Origin: Bifidobacterium saimiriisciurei
GTDB lineage: Bacteria > Actinomycetota > Actinomycetes > Actinomycetales > Bifidobacteriaceae
DNA length: 64,000 nt
Direction: 5' to 3'
Assembly (NCBI RefSeq): GCF_010667655.1
Contig: NZ_WHZU01000005.1
Span: 124,001 to 188,000, forward strand
Position 1 is the first letter of the stretch; each line of letters begins with the position of its first letter. Positions 1-8,331 of this stretch are shown here, in pieces. The translations under genes were made by a program, and so were the position numbers. The notes under the pieces were generated by a model, which did no database searches, was not told the origin of the DNA, and saw nothing but the letters and a program-made list of their open reading frames with translations.

Positions 1-597
1 CATCTCGTGTTCGCCGTACCGTTTGGTCGCGTGTTCGGGATCGATGGCCTTGACCTGCTGGAACAGACGTTCGGAGGAGTCGCCGGCGAGCACGCCGTCG
101 AAGTCGAAGGCCACGCGCAGTTCGCCGTCGTCGGCGATGTGCTGGCCGTTGAACGGCAGCACGAGTCCGGCCGGCAGTCCCTTGCCGACGGCGTTCTTGA
201 CCTCGTCGGCGTTGGCCGAGAGGAACAACGCCATGTTGAATTCGCGCATCAGCGGGAACGTGGATGCGCCGCTGCGGAACACGGCCCGGGTGATGCCGAG
301 CTCGTAGTGGCGGATGCTGTTCATGATGCGCAGACCCGTACGCGGGCTGTTGCGCGACAATACGACGACCTCGACGCCTTCCTCGTCGGGATCGTCGAAC
401 AACGTATTGAACTGCAGCAGCCGCGATACGAACGGGAATGCCGTGCCGGGCTCGAGCGGGTCGTCGACGTGGTCCTGCTGATACCGCTCATACGGCCCGA
501 CGCCATCGCGGTCGTAGATGCCGTTGGCCTCCTCGAGATCGAACAACGCGCGCGACGATACGCCGATGACCAATGCCTTGCGCGATAGATCGGCCAT
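1..597 (-). CDS. 5'-nucleotidase (NT5C1-like, HAD fold), partial at window edge
   Basis: The reading frame starts at the ATG ending at 597 and is still open at base 1, so only the first 199 residues are visible. The protein begins MADLSRKALVIGVSSRALFD and contains VVVLSRNSPRTGLRIMNSI, ALFLSANADEV and later VAFDFDGVLAGDSSE. The last is an aspartate-rich HAD-type motif. These blocks match the cytosolic 5'-nucleotidase 1 family also found in bacteria, which dephosphorylates nucleoside monophosphates. The catalytic C-terminal part lies outside the window. It is transcribed away from the anchored protein gene and is separated from it by a terminator, so it is probably its own unit. Family assignment is firm; substrate preference is inferred. 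Confidence 0.82.
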   Translation of the reverse strand, partial: MADLSRKALVIGVSSRALFDLEEANGIYDRDGVGPYERYQQDHVDDPLEPGTAFPFVSRLLQFNTLFDDPDEEGVEVVVLSRNSPRTGLRIMNSIRHYELGITRAVFRSGASTFPLMREFNMALFLSANADEVKNAVGKGLPAGLVLPFNGQHIADDGELRVAFDFDGVLAGDSSERLFQQVKAIDPEHATKRYGEHEM

Positions 598-668
598 GAT
601 GTCCCCCTGCCGTCATTATCGGCCGTCGCCGAGGCGACCGTTGTCGAATATTGTACCGGCCGCGACGA

Positions 669-703
669 AAAAGCCTCCTTCCCGTGAGGGGAAGGAGGCT
701 TTG
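669..703 (-). terminator. Rho-independent terminator of the VWA surface protein gene
   Basis: A GC-rich stem (AAGCCTCCTTCCC pairing with GGGAAGGAGGCTT, short gtga loop) is followed on the minus strand by a run of T. It lies about 90 bases past the stop codon of the surface protein gene and before the nucleotidase start. Confidence 0.85.
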
Positions 704-789
704 GTCGTCATGCGACCGGCCGGTGATTATCGGTCGGTGATTATCGGACGATGATCACCGGATGATCGCCGTCCGTCGATTACCGCGAA

Positions 790-3366
790 TCAGGCCTTGC
801 GGCGACGGACGATGGCGGCACCGGCGATCGCCGCGATGGCGGCGAACACGGCGATGCCGGCCACGGCGGCGCCCGTACGGCCCAGCTGCTTGGCCGGGGT
901 CTTGGGCTCGGCCTGCGGCTTGGCGGCCGGGGTCGTCGGCTTTTCGGCCGGCTTGCTCGGCTTCTCGACGGGCTTGGCCGGGGTGAGCGGCGTGGCGGGG
1001 ATCGAGGTGTGGTTCACGAACGCGATGGCGTCGGCGGCGGTCTTCGTGCCGTCGGCGGCGACCTTCTCGATCGCGGTCTTCTCGATGGTCAGTCCGCCCT
1101 TGGTGTCGTCGGCCACGGTGTACGTGACGGTGTAGGTGGTGTCGTCGTACTTGACGTTCTTCTGGGCGTCGTTGGTCTCGGCCACCTTGTAGACGTACGT
1201 GCCGGCCTTGTCGAAGGTGACGGTGCCGAAGTTAACGTTGCCGTCGGCGTCGTTCTTGGCGGTCGGGTGCTGGAACTTCGGGGCGTCCTCATCGTCGGAG
1301 GCGGCGGTGAAGGCGAACTGCTGGTCGGTGAGCTTGGTGCCGGTGAGGGTCTTCTTGGCGGTGAGCGGGTCGGAGGTCACGTCGCCGGTGACGGCGTACG
1401 TGTTCTTGAACTCGCTGCTGGCGGTGCCGGGCGTGGCGACGGCCTCGAGCTGGCCCTTGCCGTTGTCGGTGACCTTCACGTTGACCACGTAGGCGTGGGT
1501 GTCGTAGGTGACGCCGGGGATGTCGCCCTTGACCTCGGAGATCTTGAACGAGTAGTCGCCGGCCTTGGCGAAGGTGATGTCGCCGAAGTTGAAGGCGCCG
1601 TCGGCGGCGGTCTTGTCGACGGTCACGGTGGTGTCCTTGGGCAGCGTCACGTCGCCGGCCTCGACGGCCGCGGCGGTGTCGTCGTTGTTGGCGTCGAGGG
1701 TGAAGGCGAACTTGTCGGTGTCGAGCCACTTGTCATCGGCGCGGCCGGTGAACGTCTTGGTGCCCTTGAGGTTGTCCTTGCCGCTCAGGGTGGCGGGCTT
1801 GACGCTGTAGGTGTTGGTCACGGTGATGGCGACGAAGTCGGCCTCGCCGGCGGCGAACTGCTTGCCGTCGGAGATGGCGGCGGTGTAGCCTTCGGGCACG
1901 GTCGACTCCTTGACGCTCCACGTGTAGGTATCGAGACCGGCGGGGACGATGACGTCCTTGGTCCAGTTGCCGGCTTCGTTGAGAGTGACGTCCTTGTACT
2001 TGGCGCCGTTCTTGTAGAGTCCGACGGTCACGTCGGACTTGGGGCCGTCGCCCTTCCACTCCTTCTGGATGGTCACCTTGGAGACGGGCACGGTGATGTT
2101 GCCGTGGGGCAGCGGGAACGGAGTACCGGACTTCACGGTCTCCTTGTCGTTGACGGAGGTGACGACGTCGTAGCTCACGGTGGCGTCGTCGTTGGACGGC
2201 AGCGTGGATTTCCCGCCGTTCTCCACGGCCTTGTCATAGGCGGCCTGCGTGGGCTTGAGCGTCACGGACAGCTCGTACTTGACGGTGTCGAGGTTGGCGG
2301 AGCCGAGGTTCCAGGTGATGTTCTTGCCCTCGACGGTCGGGGCGGGGGCTGCGGCCCATGCCTTGCCGTCCTTGGTGGCGGTGAACTTCGGGGTGCCGTC
2401 GGCGTTGGTGTCGGCGAAGGTCACGTAGTCGGAGAGCGCGTCCTTGATGACGACGTTGCGGTAGGCGGCGGAGGTGGTGATCTTCTTGAAGATGCTGTCG
2501 AACGCATCGTTGAGCTTGGCGGAATCGCTGCCGTCGAAGAAGGTGCCCCTGGCCTCACGGGCGAGGTCGTCCATGCGCGCGTTGGCGTCGCGGTCGGCGC
2601 TCACGGAGTACAGCACGGCGTTGCCGCGCTGCTTGGCCTCGGCGAGGGCGGCGTCGTAGTTGAGGCCGTCCCGGTCGTCCTGACCGTTGCCGGAGATGTC
2701 GGTGCACTGTTGCTGCCAGAATGGACCGGTGCACTGCCGTCCGTTGCGGAAGGTGGGCAGGCCGTCGGAGAGGAACACAATGTACTTGGTGGCCTCGGGG
2801 CGGGCGGAAATGGCGTTGGCCTTCTCGAGGGCATCGTCCCAGTTGGTGCCGCCCCTGTTGCCACCGTTATAGCTCGGCTGTACGCCGATGGCGGCGCTCA
2901 CCGCTCCGGCGTTGGTGGTCCAGGCGGTCGCGTTCTGCGCGGTGGTTTCGAATGTCACGACGGACATGCGCACGGCATTGGCCTTGGCGTTGTCGGCGGT
3001 GAGCAGCTTCTTCGCCAGACCGGTGGCGGCGGTCTTGGCGGTGTCGAAACGTTCGCCCTTCATGCTGTTGGACTTGTCGACGACGAGCACGATGTCGGCC
3101 GGGGTGGTCTTGACGGTGCTGTCTTCGGCGGTGTTGCCGGTGACGCTGAGCTTCATCGTGTAGGTGCCGTCACCGTTCGGCGTGACGGTCTTGGAGCTTT
3201 CGGGCTGCGGCAGCGTGGCCGTGGTTTCGGTGGCCGAGGCGACGCTGGCGCCGGCGATGGCCATGGTGCCGAAGGTGGCGATGGATACGACCGCCGCCAC
3301 GGCAGCCTTGGCGATGCCGCGCAGGCCGCGTTTCTCGGCATGCGTACGCAAAGGACTCATGTTCAT
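790..3366 (-). CDS. Cell-wall-anchored VWA / Cna-B / Spy0128-type pilin-like surface protein
   Basis: A protein of about 858 residues with a signal peptide (hydrophobic stretch ending ASVASA). A von Willebrand A domain follows, with a MIDAS-like DKSNS near residue 97 and LSDG further on. Then come a Cna-B-like domain (VTIQKEWKGD... SVKEST) and two tandem Spy0128/FctA-type pilin domains (FAFTLDAN... YSFKISEV and FAFTAASD... YVYKVAET), a Pro/Lys/Thr-rich wall-spanning tail, and LGRTG plus a hydrophobic helix and RRRKA. This is the layout of a pilus-tip or wall-anchored adhesin; isopeptide bonds are likely in the Cna-B and pilin domains. No sortase or partner pilin is adjacent. A GAGGGGAGA Shine-Dalgarno precedes ATGs at 3366 and 3360; the in-frame ATG at 3381 lies upstream of it and was not chosen. 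The sorting motif is not canonical LPXTG. Ligand unknown. Confidence 0.85.
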   Translation of the reverse strand: MNMSPLRTHAEKRGLRGIAKAAVAAVVSIATFGTMAIAGASVASATETTATLPQPESSKTVTPNGDGTYTMKLSVTGNTAEDSTVKTTPADIVLVVDKSNSMKGERFDTAKTAATGLAKKLLTADNAKANAVRMSVVTFETTAQNATAWTTNAGAVSAAIGVQPSYNGGNRGGTNWDDALEKANAISARPEATKYIVFLSDGLPTFRNGRQCTGPFWQQQCTDISGNGQDDRDGLNYDAALAEAKQRGNAVLYSVSADRDANARMDDLAREARGTFFDGSDSAKLNDAFDSIFKKITTSAAYRNVVIKDALSDYVTFADTNADGTPKFTATKDGKAWAAAPAPTVEGKNITWNLGSANLDTVKYELSVTLKPTQAAYDKAVENGGKSTLPSNDDATVSYDVVTSVNDKETVKSGTPFPLPHGNITVPVSKVTIQKEWKGDGPKSDVTVGLYKNGAKYKDVTLNEAGNWTKDVIVPAGLDTYTWSVKESTVPEGYTAAISDGKQFAAGEADFVAITVTNTYSVKPATLSGKDNLKGTKTFTGRADDKWLDTDKFAFTLDANNDDTAAAVEAGDVTLPKDTTVTVDKTAADGAFNFGDITFAKAGDYSFKISEVKGDIPGVTYDTHAYVVNVKVTDNGKGQLEAVATPGTASSEFKNTYAVTGDVTSDPLTAKKTLTGTKLTDQQFAFTAASDDEDAPKFQHPTAKNDADGNVNFGTVTFDKAGTYVYKVAETNDAQKNVKYDDTTYTVTYTVADDTKGGLTIEKTAIEKVAADGTKTAADAIAFVNHTSIPATPLTPAKPVEKPSKPAEKPTTPAAKPQAEPKTPAKQLGRTGAAVAGIAVFAAIAAIAGAAIVRRRKA

Positions 3367-3639
3367 TCTCCCCTCATGCATACCTGCGCCGGTACAAGCC
3401 TCTGTGACGCCGGATATGCGAATCAGCGAAATATCCGTGGATATAGTTCAATGAGTCACGCTAGCTTCGGAATCCCCTGCGGATGAACCCCCTGACGTCC
3501 CCTCGAAAACAAGGGAACACTCCCCTGTCTGACGATGCCGCGTTGTGATTGCCTGATGGCTGACGATTTGCCGAAATCCCCCGTTTTCAACGAATCATCA
3601 CATAGTGTTGCCCGACGTGTCACCTTCGGCGCGTCAAAA

Positions 3640-3674
3640 GACAAAGCCCCGTCCGGAACAAATCCGAACGGGGC
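3640..3674 (-). terminator. Terminator of the araBDA operon
   Basis: The hairpin GCCCCGT...ACGGGGC with an inner CCGGA/TCCG stem lies about 120 bases after the araA stop. On the minus strand it is followed by TTTGTCTTTT. The stretch between it and 3366 holds no convincing gene; it should carry the promoter of the surface protein gene. Confidence 0.7.
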
Positions 3675-3729
3675 AAAGCATACACCCTCACACGATGGAA
3701 GCCGAACAACGGGGCGTTATCCGGTTCCC

Positions 3730-3801
3730 ATCAGTGACGAAGGCGTACGAAGGTACGTCGAGTCTCCCGCAACGCGGATGACACTCCGTCAATCAGTGAC
3801 G
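3730..3801. repeat. Truncated copy of the stop-codon hairpin repeat at the araA 3' end
   Basis: The conserved core CGAAGGCGTACGAAGGTACG is at 3738-3757 and the right half continues with TCGAG, CTCCCGC and GGATGACACTCCGTC, matching the third copy in the araD-araA gap. The left stem is missing. Instead ATCAGTGACG occurs on both sides (3730-3739 and 3792-3801), and the second occurrence contains the araA stop codon. This looks like a target-site duplication or a deletion between repeats. Confidence 0.75.
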
Positions 3802-5310
3802 GTTGTTGAGACGGTGGTACATCTCGGACAGCTCCAGCTCCTTCTCGAACTGGCGCGTGGTGGTGTTCTCGTCGATGACGGCGAGTTCGACGCCGGCGAT
3901 GCGGGCGAAGTCCTCCCAGGCCTCACGACCGACGGAGGTGGTCATGCAGGTGTGGTGGGAGCCGCCGGCGGTGATCCAGCACTGGACGGCGGTCTTGAGG
4001 GACGGCTGCGGCTTCCAGACGGCGCGGGCGCACGGGAGATCCTTGAGGGAGCCCTGCGGCTCGACGACGTCGACGACGTCCATGAGGAGGCGGAAGCGTT
4101 CGCGCTCGTCGGCCATGGAGACGACGACGGCATCCTTCTTGGGGGCGCCGGAGAAGACGAGGCGGACCGGGTCGGCCTTGCCGCCGATGCCGAGCGGGTG
4201 GATCTCGAGCTTCGGCTTGGCGATGGTGCCGATGGACGGGGAGACCTCGAGCATGTGGGAGCCCATGTCGAGCTCGTTGCCTTCGGCGAAGTTGTAGGAG
4301 TAGTCCTCCATGAGGGAGGCGCCACCCTCGAGGCCGTAGCCCATGACGGCGCCGATGCGGACGAGGACGGCGGTCTTCCAGTCGCCTTCGGCGGAGAAGC
4401 CCCAGCCGTACTCGGACGGGAAGCGCTGCGGGCCGACGCCCGGGAGCTGCGGGAGGGCGCCGAGGTCTTCGAAGTTGTCGACGCCGGCGGTGCAGCCGTT
4501 GGCGCGCATCATGTTGACCATGGCGGCCTCTTCCTTGGCGGCGATGAAGAGGGAGTCGTACTTGGCGTCGAGCAGGGCGGGGTCGACGTCGTACTTGGCC
4601 TTGTAGTCCTCGATGATCTCCTTGACCTGGTCGTCCTTGACGGCGTCGTAGGCGGCGACGAGCTCGTTGACGGCCCAGGTGTTGATGGAGGCTCCGAAGA
4701 CGCGCTCGGCTTCGGTCTTGTCGCCTTCGGTGACGGCGACGTTGCGCATGTTGTCGCCCCAGCGCATGACCTTCATGTTGTTGGAGGCGTCCCAGCCGGC
4801 GCAGGCGCGGGCCCAGGTGCCGACCTTCTCGGCGACCTCGGGGTCGGTGTAGTGGCCGACGACGATCTTGCGCGGGATGCCGAGGCGGGAGACGATGTAG
4901 CCGAACTCACGGTCGCCGTGGGCGGCCTGGTTCAGGTTCATGAAGTCCATGTCGATGGTCTCCCACGGGATCTCCTTGTGGTGCTGGGTGGCCAGCTGCA
5001 GGAGCGGCTTGGTGAGCACTTCGAGGCCGCGGATCCACATCTTGGCCGGGGAGAAGGTGTGGCACCAGGTGATGACGCCGATGACGTTCGGGTTGGCGGA
5101 GGCCTCGACCATGAATTCCTTGACGCCGTCGGAGGACTTCAGGGTGGGCTTGAGGACGATCTTGGCCGGGATCTTGCCGGTCTTGTTGAGGTAGTCGACC
5201 ATTTCGCCGGAGTGGATGGCGACCTGGCGGAGGGCTTCCTCACCGTAGAGGTCCTGCGAGCCGACGCCGAACCAGATTTCCTTGCCCTCGAAGGGGTTTT
5301 CGAATGCCAT
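3793..5310 (-). CDS. araA: L-arabinose isomerase
   Basis: A 505-residue cytoplasmic protein that converts L-arabinose to L-ribulose, the first step of arabinose catabolism. It starts MAFENPFEGKEIWFGVGSQD and carries family blocks such as TWCHTFSPAKMWIRG, EYGWGFSAEGDWKTA and GSHHTCMTTSVG; the conserved Glu and His metal ligands of AraA lie in such blocks. Length is normal for the family. GGAGC lies six bases before the ATG. It is the last gene of araB-araD-araA, but the 338-bp gap from araD is filled with three hairpin repeats, so its level relative to araB/araD may be set after transcription starts. The family is certain. Confidence 0.97.
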   Translation of the reverse strand: MAFENPFEGKEIWFGVGSQDLYGEEALRQVAIHSGEMVDYLNKTGKIPAKIVLKPTLKSSDGVKEFMVEASANPNVIGVITWCHTFSPAKMWIRGLEVLTKPLLQLATQHHKEIPWETIDMDFMNLNQAAHGDREFGYIVSRLGIPRKIVVGHYTDPEVAEKVGTWARACAGWDASNNMKVMRWGDNMRNVAVTEGDKTEAERVFGASINTWAVNELVAAYDAVKDDQVKEIIEDYKAKYDVDPALLDAKYDSLFIAAKEEAAMVNMMRANGCTAGVDNFEDLGALPQLPGVGPQRFPSEYGWGFSAEGDWKTAVLVRIGAVMGYGLEGGASLMEDYSYNFAEGNELDMGSHMLEVSPSIGTIAKPKLEIHPLGIGGKADPVRLVFSGAPKKDAVVVSMADERERFRLLMDVVDVVEPQGSLKDLPCARAVWKPQPSLKTAVQCWITAGGSHHTCMTTSVGREAWEDFARIAGVELAVIDENTTTRQFEKELELSEMYHRLNNRH

Positions 5311-5370
5311 AATTGGCTCCTTTTATGTTGTGGTTACTTCTTTGTGTAAGTGTTTGGGTTATTGCGCGGT

Positions 5371-5655
5371 CTGACGCGTGCGGATCCGGTGCGGTGGGAG
5401 GTGAAGGCGCACAAGGGTACGTCGATTCCCCCAACAGGCCGGAGACGCTCCGTCAGGTCTGACGCGTGCGGCCGCAAGGCGCGGACAACGAAGGCGTACG
5501 AAGGTACGTCGAGTTGTCCGCAACGCCGCGGACGCTCCGTCAGGTCAGTGCGGAGCATTGATGAGATGCGTGTGTCATCAAGGCGCGGGAGGCGAAGGCG
5601 TACGAAGGTACGTCGAGTCTCCCGCAACGCGGATGACACTCCATCTCATCAGTGC
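5371..5655. repeat. Three tandem stop-codon hairpin repeats between araD and araA
   Basis: Units lie at about 5371-5456, 5459-5543 and 5555-5655. Each holds the core GAAGGCG(T/C)AC(G/A)A(A)GG(G)TACGTCGA between arms that pair: GCGGACAA/TTGTCCGC in unit 2 and GCGGGAG/CTCCCGC in unit 3, so the stem sequence changes while pairing is kept. Units 1 and 2 have outer arms CTGACG/CGTCAG. Unit 3 has outer arms GATGAGATG/CATCTCATC, where the right arm is the 3' end of araD including its stop codon. On the transcript the core gives CGTACCTTCGTACG, itself a small hairpin. No coding sequence is seen in the gap. Confidence 0.85.
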
Positions 5656-6341
5656 TGGCCGTAGACGTTCTGGTAGCGGTCGTTCAGCTTGTCGATGTCA
5701 GCCTGCGGAATCTCGATGATGTCGCCGAGCTGGCGGGCCGCCCACATGGTGTGCGCGACCTCCTCGGTCATGGCGGCGGCCTTGACGGCGGACTCCGCGT
5801 CCTTGCCGATGGTGAAGGGGCCGTGGTTCTGCATGAGGACGGCCGGGGACTTCGGGTACTTGGCGAGGGTCTCGACGACGCCCTTGCCGATGGCCTCGGA
5901 GCCGATGAGGCGGAACGGGCCGACCGGCACGGGGCCGCCGAACTCGTCGCCCATCATCGTCAGGCCGCACGGGATGTTCTGGCCGGTGGCCGCCCAGGCG
6001 GTGGCGTAGGTGGAGTGGGTGTGGACCACGCCGTAGACGTCGGGCATGTTGCGGTAGATGTAGGCGTGGGAGGCGGTGTCGGAGGACGGGGCCTCGGAGC
6101 CGTCGACCACGTTGCCTTCGAGGTCGGTGACGACCATGGAGTTCGGGGTGAGGTTCTCGTAGCGCACGCCGGACGGCTTGATGACCATGAGGTCGGCGGT
6201 GTGCAGGCGCTGGGAGACGTTGCCGGCGGTCCAGACGACGAGGTTCCACTTGATGAGCTGCTGGTGGAGGTTGGAGACGACCTCGCGCACCTGCTTGACT
6301 TCGGCGCGGACTTCGGGGCCGTAATCTGCCAGAGTTGCCAT
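5649..6341 (-). CDS. araD: L-ribulose-5-phosphate 4-epimerase
   Basis: A 230-residue class II aldolase-fold enzyme that turns L-ribulose 5-phosphate into D-xylulose 5-phosphate, which enters the bifidobacterial phosphoketolase pathway. Visible motifs are WTAGNVSQRL, MVIKPSGVRYE, VVHTHSTYATAWA (zinc-binding HTHS) and a later LMQNHGPFTIG block. Length fits the family (about 230). AAAGG precedes the ATG at a normal distance. It lies 44 bases downstream of araB in the same orientation, so it is cotranscribed. Its last seven bases form the right arm of an extended hairpin repeat, so the stop codon is probably buried in RNA structure. Confidence 0.96.
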   Translation of the reverse strand: MATLADYGPEVRAEVKQVREVVSNLHQQLIKWNLVVWTAGNVSQRLHTADLMVIKPSGVRYENLTPNSMVVTDLEGNVVDGSEAPSSDTASHAYIYRNMPDVYGVVHTHSTYATAWAATGQNIPCGLTMMGDEFGGPVPVGPFRLIGSEAIGKGVVETLAKYPKSPAVLMQNHGPFTIGKDAESAVKAAAMTEEVAHTMWAARQLGDIIEIPQADIDKLNDRYQNVYGQH

Positions 6342-6385
6342 GTTCGGCTACCTTTCTTCGTTGTTTGTTGACGTTGTGGAAAGAA

Positions 6386-8017
6386 TCACTTGCTTTCGAG
6401 GTCGATGTTGCGCACGGCGCTCTTCTCGATCGCCAGGCCGGCCTGGAAGCGGGCGAAGAAGTCCTCGAATCCTTCGACGTCCTTGGGGTCGGGCGTCTCG
6501 GTGGTGGACTGGGCGTCCTTGAAGACGCGCTGGTCGAGGTACTCGTCGAGCGGCCACGGGGTGTGCCACAGGTAGTCGGCGAGCACGGCCATGCCCCAGG
6601 CGCCGCCTTCGGCCGCGGTGGTCATCACCTTGATGGGGGTGTCGAACGCGGCGGCGAGGATCTTCTGCGCGACCTTCGGGGTGGTGAAGATGCCGCCGTG
6701 GCCCACGAGGGAGTCCACCTTGACCTCTTCGTCCTTGGTCATGACGTCCATGCCGATCTTGACGGGGCTGAACGCGGAGAACAGCTGGGCGCGCATGAAG
6801 TTGGCGAGGTTCATGTTGGCCTCGGGGCTGCGGGCGAAGAGCGGGCGGCCCTCTTCGAGGCCGGCGAGGAATTCGCCGGAGCGGAACGGGTAGTTGAGCA
6901 GGCCTCCGGCGTTGGAGTCGGCCTGGTCGCTGATGGCGAGGCGGAACAGGGTGCCGTAGAGGGCGCCGGTGTTCACGGGCTGGTCGATGGCCTTGGCGAA
7001 TTCGCCGAAGAGGCCGACCCAGGCGTTGAGGTCGGAGGTGAAGTTGTTGGCGTGGCTCATGCCTGCGAGGTCGCCGGCCGGGGTGGTGACGAGGTCGACT
7101 TCGGGGTGCAGGCGGGCGAGCTTCTTCTCGAGCACGACCATGGCGAAGATGGAGGTTCCGGCGGAGACGTTGCCGGTGCGCACGCGCACGGAGTTGGTGG
7201 CGACCATGCCGGTGCCGGCGTCGCCTTCCGGCGGGGCGAGCACGATGCCGGGCTGGAGCTTGCCGGAGGGGTCGAGCAGCTTGGCGCCTTCGGCGGTCAG
7301 TTCACCGGCGGGGGTGCCGGCGACGAGCGGCTCGGGCAGCAGGTCCTCGATCTTCCACGGCTGGGCCGCGACTTCGGGCAGGGCGGAGAACTTGGCGAGC
7401 AGGTCCTTCTCCCAGGTGTGGGTGGTGGGGTCGATGGGGAACATGCCGGAGGCGTCGCCCACGCCGAGCACCTTCTTGCCGGTGAGCTTCCAGTGCACGT
7501 AGCCGGCGAGGGTGGTGAAGTAGGCGACCTTGCCGACGTGCTCCTCCTTGTTGAGCACGGCCTGGTAGAGGTGCGCGATGCTCCAGCGTTCGGGGATGTT
7601 GTACTGGAACAGGTCGGAGAGCTTGAGGTGGGCCTCGTGGGTGTTGGTGTTCTGCCAGGTGCGGAACGGCACGAGCAGTTCGTCGTTCTTGTCGAAGGCG
7701 AGGTAGCCGTGCATCATGGCGGAGAAGCCGATGTGGCCGACGCGGGTGAGCTCGATGCCGTAGGCCTGGTTGACGTCCCATGCCATGGCGCCGTAGGCGC
7801 TCTGCAGGCCCTTCCAGATCTCCTCGACCGAGTAGCTCCACAGGCCGTCCTCAAGATGGCTGGCCCACTGGTAGTCGCCGGATGCGATGGTGTTGTAGTT
7901 GTCGTCGATCAGCACGGCCTTGATTCGGGTGGAACCGAACTCGATGCCCAGCGAGGTCTTGCCCGCACGGATCTTTTCGACGATTCCCGAGATGTCCATA
8001 TCGGAGGCGTCGCTCAT
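6386..8017 (-). CDS. araB: Ribulokinase, FGGY family
   Basis: A 543-residue FGGY carbohydrate kinase that phosphorylates L-ribulose with ATP. The N-terminal nucleotide-binding block reads LGIEFGSTRIKAVLIDD; later blocks are GNVSAGTSIFAM, SLVGHGGIFTTPKVAQ and GGAWGMAVLADYLWH. The start at 8017 (MSDASDMDISG) has AAGGAG eight bases upstream; the longer frame to 8074 lacks a ribosome site. It is first in araB-araD-araA. A lac-type palindrome about 100 bases upstream overlaps the likely start point of transcription, so the operon is probably repressed by the LacI protein encoded next to it. Bifidobacterial members are distant from enterobacterial AraB, so position in the operon supports the substrate call. 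Confidence 0.9.
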   Translation of the reverse strand: MSDASDMDISGIVEKIRAGKTSLGIEFGSTRIKAVLIDDNYNTIASGDYQWASHLEDGLWSYSVEEIWKGLQSAYGAMAWDVNQAYGIELTRVGHIGFSAMMHGYLAFDKNDELLVPFRTWQNTNTHEAHLKLSDLFQYNIPERWSIAHLYQAVLNKEEHVGKVAYFTTLAGYVHWKLTGKKVLGVGDASGMFPIDPTTHTWEKDLLAKFSALPEVAAQPWKIEDLLPEPLVAGTPAGELTAEGAKLLDPSGKLQPGIVLAPPEGDAGTGMVATNSVRVRTGNVSAGTSIFAMVVLEKKLARLHPEVDLVTTPAGDLAGMSHANNFTSDLNAWVGLFGEFAKAIDQPVNTGALYGTLFRLAISDQADSNAGGLLNYPFRSGEFLAGLEEGRPLFARSPEANMNLANFMRAQLFSAFSPVKIGMDVMTKDEEVKVDSLVGHGGIFTTPKVAQKILAAAFDTPIKVMTTAAEGGAWGMAVLADYLWHTPWPLDEYLDQRVFKDAQSTTETPDPKDVEGFEDFFARFQAGLAIEKSAVRNIDLESK

Positions 8018-8117
8018 GTGTCTACTCCTTGTTGTTCCGGTCAGTATGTGATTACCAACGTCGTTGTTGCGCATCAGAACCTGCGGACCTTCTGGAAGTG
8101 ACCATCGAACCCGTGGT

Positions 8118-8131
8118 TGTGAACGCTCACA
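8118..8131. promoter_or_regulatory. LacI-type operator at the araB promoter
   Basis: TGTGAACGCTCACA is an almost perfect lac-like palindrome (arms TGTGA/TCACA). On the minus strand it reads TGTGAGCGTTCACA and directly follows a TAGAAT -10 hexamer (8131-8136), so a bound repressor would cover the transcription start of araBDA. Confidence 0.75.
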
Positions 8132-8218
8132 TTCTAGCTACTATCGTACAACCCGCCACGCCGGCGGCGCAACGTCTGACGCTAATTTATTTGATTTGTT
8201 ATGAAACCTTTCCCGTCC

Positions 8219-8325
8219 CCGTCGGCGGATGAGCCGATGCATCGCATCAGACTCCATCCTACCGCCGACGGGACGGCCCGCAGGGGAACCACACTCCGCG
8301 GAGCGCCGCCGACGGCGTTCCGCGA
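8219..8325 (-). terminator. Paired hairpins downstream of the ara regulator gene
   Basis: Two stems lie between the regulator stop and the araB operator. CGCGGAGCGCCG pairs with CGGCGTTCCGCG (8298-8325) right behind the stop codon, and CCGTCGGCGG (8219-8228) pairs with CCGCCGACGG (8272-8281). Neither is followed by a T run on the minus strand, so termination is inferred from position and stability. Confidence 0.45.
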
Positions 8326-8331
8326 GCCCGG

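Noticed and set aside
1009-3486. 825-residue plus-strand ORF opposite the surface protein gene
   Set aside because: Gly/Val-rich antisense shadow typical of high-GC DNA; the minus strand encodes clear VWA and pilin domains.
5240-5664. Short ORFs in the araD-araA gap
   Set aside because: They follow the repeat units, lack ribosome sites and change frame between units.
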